This document shows positions 1 to 5,425 of a stretch of DNA of 9,169 nt, one piece after another; position 1 is the first letter of the stretch, and each line of letters opens with the position of its first letter. Under the pieces are notes generated by a model. It was not told where the DNA came from, did not search any database, and saw only the letters and a list, made by a program, of their open reading frames with translations. The DNA lies in NCBI GenBank assembly GCA_014729495.1, contig WJJV01000027.1, positions 1 to 9,169 of the forward strand, given 5' to 3'. The position numbers and the translations under genes are program-made. The DNA comes from Candidatus Woesearchaeota archaeon. Its GTDB lineage: Archaea > Nanobdellota > Nanobdellia > Woesearchaeales > UBA12501.

Positions 1-205
1 AAATGCACAGCATTTTTGACACCCCAGAAATGCTCGATAATCCTTCTGGATTATCGGCATGCCAAAAACCTTTGGTTTTTGAGCATCTTTGATTTCTGAG
101 GGTTTTCAAGACTAAAAATTTGACCATCTAAAATGCAAATCCGTTAATACTACACCCTTTAGGGTGGGGTTAGGATTTGCTTATAAGATAATGGTCAAAT
201 TTTTA
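1..205. repeat. Block of nested inverted repeats (structured DNA or RNA element)
   Basis: No credible reading frame lies here, but almost every base can be placed in a hairpin. Bases 113-127 and 191-205 form a perfect 15-bp inverted repeat. Inside it, 135-142 pairs with 173-180 (8 bp), and inside that 153-157 pairs with 162-166 around a 4-base loop. To its left, 25-35 pairs with 81-86 plus 92-98 and encloses two more hairpins: 35-43 with 48-56, and 63-70 with 74-81. A further small hairpin is at 1-6 with 10-15. The TAA stop of the adjoining minus-strand gene abuts the 15-bp repeat, so the block would be the 3' end of that transcript. It could be a structured RNA, a non-autonomous mobile repeat, or a 3'-end element. 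I do not recognise a family, and it may continue beyond the window edge. Confidence 0.6.
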
Positions 206-706
206 TTATTCTTTTTTTATCTCTTTATTGGCCCATTGCAGGTTTCCGAGTGTGGGCGTTATAGTATTATTAAAATAATGCATTACAAAATTATCTTTTG
301 TGTAATCAATGATGTGGCTGACAACCATTATTCCTTCAACCATTCTTGAGACAGCATCTTCTCCGATAATCCTGAGATCACTGAGAGCTTTCTCTTCATC
401 CTGATCATTGCCTGTGTTGAGATCTTTTATTGCTGAATAAGCTCTTCCATAATGTTCCTCAGGGGTTATAGAAGCTACATACCTTGTCATAATCTCACTG
501 GCCAGGGCAGAACCTTCTGTGCTCTTTGGCCTTTTCATAACTTTGATATTATCTGCAGCGTACAGAAGATCCTCAGGATCCACTATGAAATATCTGTTCA
601 TGTCAAGGAATGCTGAGAAGTCAGCTATACCATTATTATCATCAAAACATCCAGTGAGATCTTTTTTCCTGCTAAATTCCTGCATAAGCTCTCTTAGGTT
701 CTTCAT
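206..706 (-). CDS. Hypothetical protein, 166 residues, function unknown
   Basis: I do not recognise this protein. It is soluble, rich in charged residues, has no signal peptide or membrane segment, and looks mostly helical. It has a single Cys (residue 20) and an acidic patch near residues 100-106. The frame stays open upstream into glmS, but the start at 706 is chosen because a TATA box on the minus strand (TTTATATATG, 727-736) lies 26 bases upstream. That is the spacing expected for a leaderless archaeal mRNA. The gene is divergent from glmS and shares its short intergenic region, so they may be co-regulated, but nothing in the sequence shows a shared function. It ends directly against the inverted-repeat block. 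The frame is intact, with codon use like its neighbours. Confidence 0.75.
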   Translation of the reverse strand: MKNLRELMQEFSRKKDLTGCFDDNNGIADFSAFLDMNRYFIVDPEDLLYAADNIKVMKRPKSTEGSALASEIMTRYVASITPEEHYGRAYSAIKDLNTGNDQDEEKALSDLRIIGEDAVSRMVEGIMVVSHIIDYTKDNFVMHYFNNTITPTLGNLQWANKEIKKE

Positions 707-726
707 GCAGGTAATGTATACTTTTT

Positions 727-736
727 CATATATAAA
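727..736 (-). promoter_or_regulatory. TATA box of the 166-residue hypothetical gene
   Basis: On the minus strand this reads TTTATATATG, preceded by the purine-rich stretch GAAAGG that could serve as a BRE. Its centre is 26 bases from the ATG at 706, so transcription would begin at or next to the start codon. Confidence 0.65.
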
Positions 737-749
737 CCTTTCTATTTTA

Positions 750-765
750 ATCACTACTAAGTGAT
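750..765. promoter_or_regulatory. Palindrome between divergent promoters, candidate operator
   Basis: ATCACT and AGTGAT half-sites are separated by four bases. The palindrome lies between the TATA box of the leftward hypothetical gene and that of glmS, about 20 bases upstream of the glmS TATA box. The symmetry is seen directly. That a protein binds it, and which one, is inference. Confidence 0.3.
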
Positions 766-784
766 ATATTAATAGCATTCCACA

Positions 785-796
785 ATATTTAAATAT
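785..796 (+). promoter_or_regulatory. TATA box of glmS
   Basis: ATATTTAAATAT is centred about 27 bases before the ATG at 818. This spacing predicts a leaderless glmS mRNA and supports the start that places Cys directly after Met. Confidence 0.65.
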
Positions 797-817
797 CCAT
801 ATATGCATCTGCTGGGT

Positions 818-2551
818 ATGTGCGGCATAATAGGCTATATTGGCCATAAGCAGGCTTATGACATACTTCTTGAAGGCCTGAAAAGGCTTGAATACAGGGG
901 CTATGACTCTGCAGGCATTGCTGTCCAGGACAGCAAAAGCCATAAGATAGAGCTGAACAAGGCTGTGGGCCATGTCGAGAAGTTAAAGAAAAAAGAGCTG
1001 AAAGGCACTATAGGACTCGGCCACACACGATGGGCAACGCATGGAAAGCCGACTCTTGAGAATGCGCACCCCCACCTCGATTGTTCTGGAGATATTGCAG
1101 TTGTGCATAATGGTATAATAGAGAACTTCCTTGAGATAAAGGACAGCCTGAAGAACCACAAATTTGTCTCAGATACAGACTCAGAGGTTGTTGCTCATCT
1201 CATTGAGAAGAATTATTCAGGAGACCTAAGGCAGGCAGTGATTGATTCAATAAACGAATTATATGGAACATATGCATTATGCGTCATGCACAAGGATCAT
1301 GATGAGATTGTCGTGGCAAGGAACGGAAGCCCCATAGTCATAGGTATAGGAGACAATGAGAATCTTGTTGCAAGCGATGTATCAGCCTTAGTGGAGCATA
1401 CAAAAAGAGTGATATACCTTGATGATCTTGAGATTGCTGTGCTGAAGAAGGACAGCGTCGAGATATTTGACAAGAATGGAAAGAGGATAGACAAGAAAGA
1501 GACAGTCATTGATTGGGACCTTACCCATGCAGAGAAAGCAGGCTACAAGCACTTCATGCTCAAAGAGATAAATGAGCAGCCTGATGTAATAAGGAACACT
1601 CTCAATGTTGAACTGCCTGAGATAAAGAAAGATTATAAGAACATATTCATAGCTGCCTGCGGAACAGCATGGCATGCAGGGCTTGTGGGAAAGTACATCA
1701 TAGAGAAGCAGGCCAGAATACCAGTCCATGCAGAGACTGCTTCAGAATTCAGGTACAGCAATCCAATAATAGGAAAGGATGATCTTTTCATTGCAATATC
1801 CCAGTCAGGAGAGACAGCTGACACCCTTGCTGCTCTGAGGCTGGCAAAAGAGAATGGCGCAAAGACACTCGGCATAATCAATGTCATGAACTCTACAATC
1901 GCAAGGGAATGCGATGATGTGATATATACAAGAGCAGGCATTGAGATAGGTGTAGCATCAACAAAAGCATACACATCCCAGCTTATTGTGCTGTACATGC
2001 TTGCAGAGCAGCTCAGTGGAGAATCAATAGAAGGCCTTGAGAATGTTGCCTCGAATGTCCAGGAAGTGCTTGAAAAGAACCACATCTCTGATGTTGCAAA
2101 AAAGTACTTCAGGGTGTACAACTTTCTCTTCATAGGCAGGAACCTCAATTTTCCTACAGCTCTTGAGGGAGCATTAAAGCTCAAAGAGATATCCTACATA
2201 CACGCAGAGGGCTATGCAGCAGGAGAGATGAAGCACGGACCAATAGCCCTTGTCACAGACCAGGTTCCTACTGTGGCGATAGCTCCAAAGGATTCTGTGT
2301 ACTCAAAGATGGTCAGCAATATGCAGGAGATAAAGGCAAGGAACGGCAGGATAATAGCAGTCGCGACAGAAGGTGATAAGCAGATAACCCAGTATGCTGA
2401 TGATGTCCTATACATACCCAATGTCAATGAGCTGCTTACACCCCTGCTCACTGTAATACCTCTCCAGCTTCTCGCTTACAAGATAGCAGAGATGAGGGAC
2501 TGTGATGTGGATAAGCCAAGGAATCTGGCAAAGTCTGTTACTGTTGAGTGA
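818..2551 (+). CDS. glmS: Glutamine--fructose-6-phosphate aminotransferase (isomerizing)
   Basis: This enzyme makes glucosamine-6-phosphate from fructose-6-phosphate and glutamine, the entry step to UDP-GlcNAc and other amino sugars. The 577-residue protein is close to the usual ~600. The N-terminal Ntn glutaminase domain (about 1-215) shows the nucleophile Cys2 in MCGIIGY, RGYDSAGIA at 27-35, GHTRWATHG at 68-76 and HNGIIEN at 97-103. Two SIS sugar-isomerase domains follow. The first (about 275-405) has AACGTAWHAG at 279-288, SQSGETADT at 328-336 and STKAYTSQL at 381-389. The second (about 430-570) has ALEGALKLKEISY at 448-460 and HAEGYAAGEMKHGP at 462-475. It ends in the characteristic AKSVTVE. 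An ATG five codons upstream (803) is rejected because Cys must be residue 2 after Met removal and because the TATA box predicts a start near 818. It converges with glnA, whose product supplies its glutamine. Confidence 0.97.
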   Translation: MCGIIGYIGHKQAYDILLEGLKRLEYRGYDSAGIAVQDSKSHKIELNKAVGHVEKLKKKELKGTIGLGHTRWATHGKPTLENAHPHLDCSGDIAVVHNGIIENFLEIKDSLKNHKFVSDTDSEVVAHLIEKNYSGDLRQAVIDSINELYGTYALCVMHKDHDEIVVARNGSPIVIGIGDNENLVASDVSALVEHTKRVIYLDDLEIAVLKKDSVEIFDKNGKRIDKKETVIDWDLTHAEKAGYKHFMLKEINEQPDVIRNTLNVELPEIKKDYKNIFIAACGTAWHAGLVGKYIIEKQARIPVHAETASEFRYSNPIIGKDDLFIAISQSGETADTLAALRLAKENGAKTLGIINVMNSTIARECDDVIYTRAGIEIGVASTKAYTSQLIVLYMLAEQLSGESIEGLENVASNVQEVLEKNHISDVAKKYFRVYNFLFIGRNLNFPTALEGALKLKEISYIHAEGYAAGEMKHGPIALVTDQVPTVAIAPKDSVYSKMVSNMQEIKARNGRIIAVATEGDKQITQYADDVLYIPNVNELLTPLLTVIPLQLLAYKIAEMRDCDVDKPRNLAKSVTVE

Positions 2552-2595
2552 GACTTCTTTATGTTGTATTGCTATTCAGAGGGTTTCTGACTCCT

Positions 2596-3993
2596 TCACA
2601 ACACAGCAAAGTACTCCTTCTGCTCCCATGGGGTGACCTGTATCTGGTAGTTGTCCCATTCCCTGGCCTTCACCATAAGGTATTTCCTGAATGTATCCTC
2701 TCCGAATGCTTTCCTGACTATGCTGCCTTTCTTCATTTCATCTATTGCCTGTCCTAGCGAGCCAGGCAGTGTGTCTATTGCCATCTTCTCCCTTATCTCA
2801 TTGTCAAATCCATAGACATCATCATCTACAGAATCTGGGAGCTCAAGCTTGTTCTTTATTCCTTCCAGCCCTGCTTTTAGCATGACAGCAAAGGCAAGGT
2901 ATGGATTGCAGCTCGGATCAGGGCATCTCAGCTCTGCCCTTGTGCTCTGCTCTCTTCCAGGAGAGTATCTGGGTATCCTTATGAGGGAGCTCCTGTTTAT
3001 CTGCGCCCAGCAGATGTACACAGGAGCATCATAACTAGGCACAAGACGCTTGTATGAGTTCACAGTAGGAGCTATCACAGCGCACATCTCCTTGACATGC
3101 TTAAGCTGTCCTGCAATGAAATGTTCTGCTGTCTTAGAGAGCTTTGTCTCAGATCCAGGATCAAAGAATACATTCTTTCCTGTGTTGATATCAAACAGGC
3201 TCTGGTGCACGTGCATTCCTGATCCGTTCTGGCCAAATATAGGCTTTGGCATGAATGTCGCATGAAGGTCATGCGAGTATGCTATTGATTTTATGGTGTT
3301 CTTGAGAGTTATTGCCCTGTCTGCTGTTGCCAATGCGTCGCCGTACCTGAAGTCTATCTCATGCTGGCCAGGAGCCACCTCATGATGGGACATCTCAACC
3401 TCTATGCCGAGCTCTTCAAGAGCAAGCATTATGTCAGATCTCACATCGCTTGCAAGGTCTTTTGGTGAGAAGTCAAAGTATCCTGCTGTGTCGTGGGTGA
3501 CAGGCTTTGTCGAAAAGCCATGTCCATTATTGCTTTCATGCCTGAAGAGAAAGAACTCAAGCTCTGGCCCTACTTTGAACGCAAATCCCATGTCTTCAGC
3601 TTCCCTGATCACAGATCTTAGTATGTATCTTGGGTCGCTCTCATAAGGGGTGTTGTCCGGCCTGTGGACATCGCAGATGAACCTTGCTGTTGCCTTGTCC
3701 TTCTGCTTCCATGGAAGCACTGCATATGTGCTTATATCAGGAACAAGTATCATGTCACTCTCGCATATCCTTGCAAATCCTTCAATTGATGAGCCGTCAA
3801 ACCATATGCCTTTCTCCAGGATCTCGCCAAGCCTCTCTACTGGAATGGTCGTGCTTTTGACTGTTCCCATAAGATCTGTGAACTGCATCTCCACAAACTT
3901 GACATTGTCATCTTTGGCTTTCTCAAGCACTACTCTGCTCTCTTTGTCCTGTTGATCCCGAGCCTTTCCTGCTGTACTTTCTTTGCTGTCCAT
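2596..3993 (-). CDS. glnA: Glutamine synthetase type I
   Basis: ATP-dependent ligation of ammonia to glutamate in the cytosol, normally as a dodecamer. The 465-residue protein carries the beta-grasp N-domain with DGSSIEGF (66-73) and the catalytic domain: GPELEF (142-147, metal ligands), HHEVAPGQHEIDF (203-215), NGSGMHVHQSL (256-266, ATP/metal), NSYKRLVP (312-319), NRSSLIRIP (333-341, glutamate and phosphate arginines) and the C-terminal TPWEQKEY. Arg75 sits where the AMP/feedback-sensing Arg62 lies in GSI-alpha enzymes such as that of Bacillus subtilis. The flap glutamate of the usual GYEAP is aspartate here (SYDAP, Asp322). The ATG at 3993 is chosen for the perfect SD AGAGGTGG at 3999-4006; a TTG or other start further upstream lacks such a site. 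This gives a charged, probably disordered extension of about 25 residues before the conserved core. It is divergent from an Lrp/AsnC regulator. Confidence 0.96.
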   Translation of the reverse strand: MDSKESTAGKARDQQDKESRVVLEKAKDDNVKFVEMQFTDLMGTVKSTTIPVERLGEILEKGIWFDGSSIEGFARICESDMILVPDISTYAVLPWKQKDKATARFICDVHRPDNTPYESDPRYILRSVIREAEDMGFAFKVGPELEFFLFRHESNNGHGFSTKPVTHDTAGYFDFSPKDLASDVRSDIMLALEELGIEVEMSHHEVAPGQHEIDFRYGDALATADRAITLKNTIKSIAYSHDLHATFMPKPIFGQNGSGMHVHQSLFDINTGKNVFFDPGSETKLSKTAEHFIAGQLKHVKEMCAVIAPTVNSYKRLVPSYDAPVYICWAQINRSSLIRIPRYSPGREQSTRAELRCPDPSCNPYLAFAVMLKAGLEGIKNKLELPDSVDDDVYGFDNEIREKMAIDTLPGSLGQAIDEMKKGSIVRKAFGEDTFRKYLMVKAREWDNYQIQVTPWEQKEYFAVL

Positions 3994-3998
3994 GAATT

Positions 3999-4006
3999 CC
4001 ACCTCT
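3999..4006 (-). promoter_or_regulatory. Shine-Dalgarno site of glnA
   Basis: On the minus strand AGAGGTGG precedes the ATG at 3993 by five bases. It fixes the glnA start over in-frame alternatives on either side. Confidence 0.7.
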
Positions 4007-4050
4007 GTATTCTTTTTTAACAATCTGAACTGGATGATAATTAGCGAGAA

Positions 4051-4071
4051 CAGGACCCTGCAGGCGTCCTG
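4051..4071 (-). promoter_or_regulatory. Hairpin at the 5' end of the glnA leader
   Basis: CAGGAC (4051-4056) and GTCCTG (4066-4071) form a 6-bp inverted repeat whose 9-base centre contains the palindrome CCTGCAGG. From the glnA TATA box the transcript should start near 4075, so this hairpin would cap an untranslated leader of about 80 bases. Its G+C richness stands out in an AT-rich intergenic region. It may stabilise or regulate the mRNA. I recognise no riboswitch class. Confidence 0.4.
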
Positions 4072-4080
4072 CCTCTTTTT

Positions 4081-4095
4081 GTTAAAAAAGCTAAC
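4081..4095. promoter_or_regulatory. GTTA-N7-TAAC inverted repeat between glnA TATA box and start site
   Basis: The two 4-base arms lie just downstream of the glnA TATA box and upstream of the predicted start near 4075, where a bound protein could block transcription. The right arm overlaps a TAACAT hexamer that recurs across the region. A role as an Lrp-type operator is inference. Confidence 0.3.
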
Positions 4096-4106
4096 ATCAT
4101 ATAAGC
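4096..4106 (-). promoter_or_regulatory. Probable TATA box of glnA
   Basis: The minus strand reads GCTTATATGAT. It predicts transcription from about 4075 and a leader of about 80 bases, consistent with the strong SD of glnA. Other AT-rich stretches nearby (for example CTTATAAG at 4115-4122) are alternatives. Confidence 0.45.
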
Positions 4107-4170
4107 TTAATACTCTTATAAGTTTTTTTGATTATAATCTTAACATTATAAGTACAAACAAAGAAAAACT

Positions 4171-4182
4171 TAACATATGTTA
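4171..4182. promoter_or_regulatory. 12-bp perfect palindrome TAACATATGTTA, candidate operator
   Basis: This perfect palindrome lies about 17 bases upstream of the regulator's TATA box and about 65 bases upstream of the glnA TATA box. Its half-site TAACAT recurs at 4092-4097 and 4141-4146, and inverted as ATGTTA at 4218-4223. A multi-site array at a divergent Lrp/AsnC promoter fits autoregulation and control of glnA. Binding is inferred, not shown. Confidence 0.4.
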
Positions 4183-4198
4183 GTAAACTACCACAAAA

Positions 4199-4206
4199 TA
4201 TTTATA
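4199..4206 (+). promoter_or_regulatory. TATA box of the Lrp/AsnC-family regulator
   Basis: TATTTATA preceded by the A-rich run ACAAAA. Transcription should start around 4228, downstream of the ATG at 4214 and upstream of the GTG at 4265. This is one of the reasons for choosing the GTG start. Confidence 0.55.
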
Positions 4207-4264
4207 CTTCTGAATGAATGTTAATGCAAATCAAGGCATAAAATGCTTTCAGAGGGGTTTTTCA

Positions 4265-4711
4265 GTGGACATAAGCGATACAGACAGTAAGATAATGAAC
4301 ATACTTCTTGAGAACTCAAGGCTGTCATACAGGCAGATCGCAAAGAAGGCAGGAGTTTCAGTAGTGACTGTGATGAACAGGGTAAAGAACCTTGAGAAGA
4401 GCGGGATCATAAGAGGATATTCTGTGAGCCTTGATTATGAGAAGCTGGGATATGATATTGTGGCTCTGATAGACATCAAGATATCCAAGGGAAAGCTTGC
4501 TATGATGGAAAAGAGGATTGCATCCAATGAGAATGTAATAGCCTGCTATGACATGACAGGGGAGTTTGATGCCCAGATAATAACCAGATTCAGGAACCGG
4601 AGAGGCCTGGATGCTTTCCTCAAGAAGATACAGACATATGAGTTTGTGGAGAGGACAAGGACAAACCTTGTGCTCAACACAGTCAAGGAGCAGCAGAACA
4701 AGTTGAGCTGA
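4265..4711 (+). CDS. Lrp/AsnC-family transcriptional regulator
   Basis: A DNA-binding feast/famine regulator of 148 residues, the usual family length. The N-terminal winged helix-turn-helix (about 3-50) shows the family pattern: DTDSKIMNILLENSR, then SYRQIAKKAGVSVVTVMNRVKNLEKSGIIRG, spanning residues 21-51. The C-terminal RAM domain (about 62-140) contains TGEFDAQI (98-105) and ends in LVLNTVKE; it normally binds an amino acid and mediates octamer assembly. GTG at 4265 is chosen because the protein then begins like its relatives (MDISDTDSKI), because AGAGGGG at 4251-4257 is placed as an SD, and because the ATG at 4214 lies upstream of the predicted transcription start. Divergence from glnA suggests it senses glutamine or another nitrogen signal and controls glnA; that is inference. 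Confidence 0.9.
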   Translation: MDISDTDSKIMNILLENSRLSYRQIAKKAGVSVVTVMNRVKNLEKSGIIRGYSVSLDYEKLGYDIVALIDIKISKGKLAMMEKRIASNENVIACYDMTGEFDAQIITRFRNRRGLDAFLKKIQTYEFVERTRTNLVLNTVKEQQNKLS

Positions 4712-4735
4712 ATCAGAGCATTTCTTTGACAGCTT

Positions 4736-4897
4736 TCAATACCTTTTCTTAGGCATGACCAGTCCAGATATCAGAAGCATTGTGGACACTATGAATATCA
4801 TGTAAGCTATCAGGTTGAGCATAGGATCATTGATGAATATGATCTCAAGAACTCCTATGATGACAAGAAATGTGAACTTCACAAAGTGGATAAGCAT
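4736..4897 (-). CDS. Small two-helix membrane protein B, 53 residues
   Basis: Found by direct translation of the minus strand. ATG is at 4895-4897 and TGA at 4736-4738. Two hydrophobic segments (about 8-22 and 26-48) are separated by a polar NDP turn at 23-25, and the short tail is basic, ending PKKRY. There is no signal peptidase motif, so it is probably an integral membrane hairpin. It starts two bases after the stop of the upstream 53-residue gene, so the two are surely cotranscribed. An ungapped alignment to that neighbour gives 16 identities in 53 positions, including K7-F8, I20-F21, I36-V37-S38, I43-S44, K51 and the final Tyr. They look like diverged tandem duplicates. Function is unknown; small-protein ORFs can occur by chance, but two equal-length, similar, adjacent ones are unlikely to. 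Confidence 0.75.
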   Translation of the reverse strand: MLIHFVKFTFLVIIGVLEIIFINDPMLNLIAYMIFIVSTMLLISGLVMPKKRY

Positions 4898-4899
4898 CT

Positions 4900-5061
4900 T
4901 CAATAACCTTTTGACTTGAGAATGAATGCAGAGATGATGAAGTAGACAGACACTATGACCACAAAATAGCTGATTGCAATGACAGCCATGCTCTCTGCGA
5001 ATATGAGCATGAATAGGGCAATGACAATCAAAAGTCCGAACTTAGCTATCTGGTGTTCCAT
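4900..5061 (-). CDS. Small two-helix membrane protein A, 53 residues
   Basis: Direct translation of the minus strand gives a 53-residue protein from ATG at 5059-5061. Residues 8-22 and 26-48 are strongly hydrophobic with a short polar break (ESM, 23-25). The N-terminus is polar and the tail is basic (KSKGY). It has its own TATA box (5095-5103) and a GAGG ribosome-binding element four bases before the ATG, so this is a properly equipped gene rather than a random frame. A 13-bp palindrome sits between TATA box and start. It is followed after two bases by its likely paralogue. Possible roles (a regulatory subunit of a membrane complex, a toxin-like or stress peptide, or a small multidrug-type half transporter) cannot be separated from sequence alone. 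Confidence 0.78.
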   Translation of the reverse strand: MEHQIAKFGLLIVIALFMLIFAESMAVIAISYFVVIVSVYFIISAFILKSKGY

Positions 5062-5074
5062 ACTGCCTCTTTTT

Positions 5075-5087
5075 GCCTTAATAAGGC
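5075..5087. promoter_or_regulatory. 13-bp palindrome GCCTTA-A-TAAGGC, candidate operator
   Basis: A perfect inverted repeat around a single central A. It lies between the TATA box (5095-5103) and the predicted start site (near 5073) of the small membrane-protein operon, a position where archaeal repressors block transcription. It would also be at the 5' edge of any RNA made from this promoter. The repressor is not identifiable here. Confidence 0.4.
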
Positions 5088-5094
5088 CATATCC

Positions 5095-5103
5095 TATTTA
5101 AAG
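5095..5103. promoter_or_regulatory. TATA element, possibly bidirectional
   Basis: Read leftward it is CTTTAAATA, about 26 bases upstream of the predicted start of the small membrane-protein operon, with an A-rich BRE-like stretch before it. Read rightward it is TATTTAAAG, about 26-30 bases before the first base of the stem that bounds the RNA-like element at 5129. The same near-symmetric box could drive both transcripts. The leftward use is better supported. Confidence 0.5.
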
Positions 5104-5128
5104 TTTTTGAGAGATTAATCAGACAGAA

Positions 5129-5252
5129 AGGCCAGTGCCATTATCGCGAAGCTCTTTTAAATAATGATATCAAGGTCGCTGCCGGGGGTTGTCCCTTACG
5201 GGGAGGCAGACCCTTAAAAGAAGAATATCCTGAGCTGAGCCGGCACTGGCCT
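5129..5252 (+). ncRNA. Putative structured RNA closed by an 11-bp terminal stem
   Basis: Bases 5129-5139 and 5242-5252 are perfectly complementary (AGGCCAGTGCC) and enclose 102 bases. Internal pairings include UCUUUUAA at 5153-5160 with 5214-5221, AAGG at 5172-5175 with 5212-5215, CUGCC at 5179-5183 with 5205-5209, and UCCC at 5192-5195 with 5201-5204. An alternative fold pairs 5140-5144 with 5161-5165 and 5166-5170 with 5225-5229, giving a three-way junction. The segment is more G+C rich than its flanks. On the plus strand a TATA box lies 26-30 bases upstream and a T-rich run (5259-5265) follows. I found no open frame, and no landmarks of 5S rRNA, RNase P RNA, SRP RNA or tRNA. The opposite strand cannot be excluded. 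Confidence 0.55.
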
Positions 5253-5392
5253 AAACATCTTTTCTTAAATGGTAACTAATTCATAAAGTGCTCGCAATAC
5301 AGATGCTTTTAGTATACAATGCTGAATATGATGCAAATGAAATGAGTATTTTGACACTAAACTTTATTGAGGACATACCATTTCCAATCACA
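5253..5392. other. Intergenic stretch with no gene seen
   Basis: Between the RNA-like element and the ZPR1 promoter. It begins with a T-rich run (5259-5265) that could end the RNA transcript on the plus strand. A reading frame in phase with the ZPR1 gene stays open from 5288, but it would lie upstream of that gene's TATA box and is not family-like. I see no hairpin or repeat of note. Confidence 0.5.
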
Positions 5393-5395
5393 AAA

Positions 5396-5404
5396 TTTAT
5401 ATAT
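5396..5404 (+). promoter_or_regulatory. TATA box of the ZPR1-family gene
   Basis: TTTATATAT, centred 26 bases before the ATG at 5426 with an AATCACAAAA stretch upstream. It predicts a leaderless mRNA and rules out translation from the upstream in-frame ATG at 5308. Confidence 0.7.
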
Positions 5405-5425
5405 GCGCTTTGCCTGATTCTGCTT

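Noticed and set aside
1..205. CRISPR array or insertion sequence at the left edge
   Set aside because: Repeats are inverted and nested, not regularly spaced direct repeats, and no transposase frame is present.
803..817. Earlier in-frame ATG for glmS
   Set aside because: The catalytic Cys must follow the initiator Met directly, and the TATA spacing places transcription start near 818.
707..973. Upstream extension of the 166-residue minus-strand frame into glmS
   Set aside because: It would place the start upstream of a clear TATA box and overlap the N-terminal coding region of glmS in opposite orientation.
1633..2184. Long minus-strand frame (183 codons) inside glmS
   Set aside because: It is fully antisense to a certain gene with conserved motifs, has no promoter or ribosome site, and its Ser/Ala-rich composition is typical of a shadow frame.
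3994..4075. Known glutamine riboswitch in the glnA leader
   Set aside because: Only a simple hairpin is visible; no core of the described glutamine-binding RNA motifs could be recognised.
4214..4264. ATG start for the Lrp/AsnC regulator 17 codons upstream
   Set aside because: It lies upstream of the start site predicted from the TATA box, and the extra residues are not family-like; the GTG at 4265 has an SD and a family-like N-terminus.
5129..5252. 5S rRNA, SRP RNA, RNase P RNA or tRNA identity for the stem-bounded element
   Set aside because: Length and terminal stem resemble 5S rRNA, but the CCGAAC loop is absent on both strands; there is no GNAR-type SRP core, no RNase P conserved regions and no T-loop.
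5165..5257. Box C/D or H/ACA guide RNA
   Set aside because: UGAU (5165-5168), CUGA (5230-5233) and an ACA (5255-5257) are present, but there is no full C box, C'/D' pair or convincing guide pocket with an ACA abutting the stem.
5288..5425. 46-residue N-terminal extension of the ZPR1 protein
   Set aside because: It lies upstream of the leaderless promoter, is unlike the family, and has no SD.
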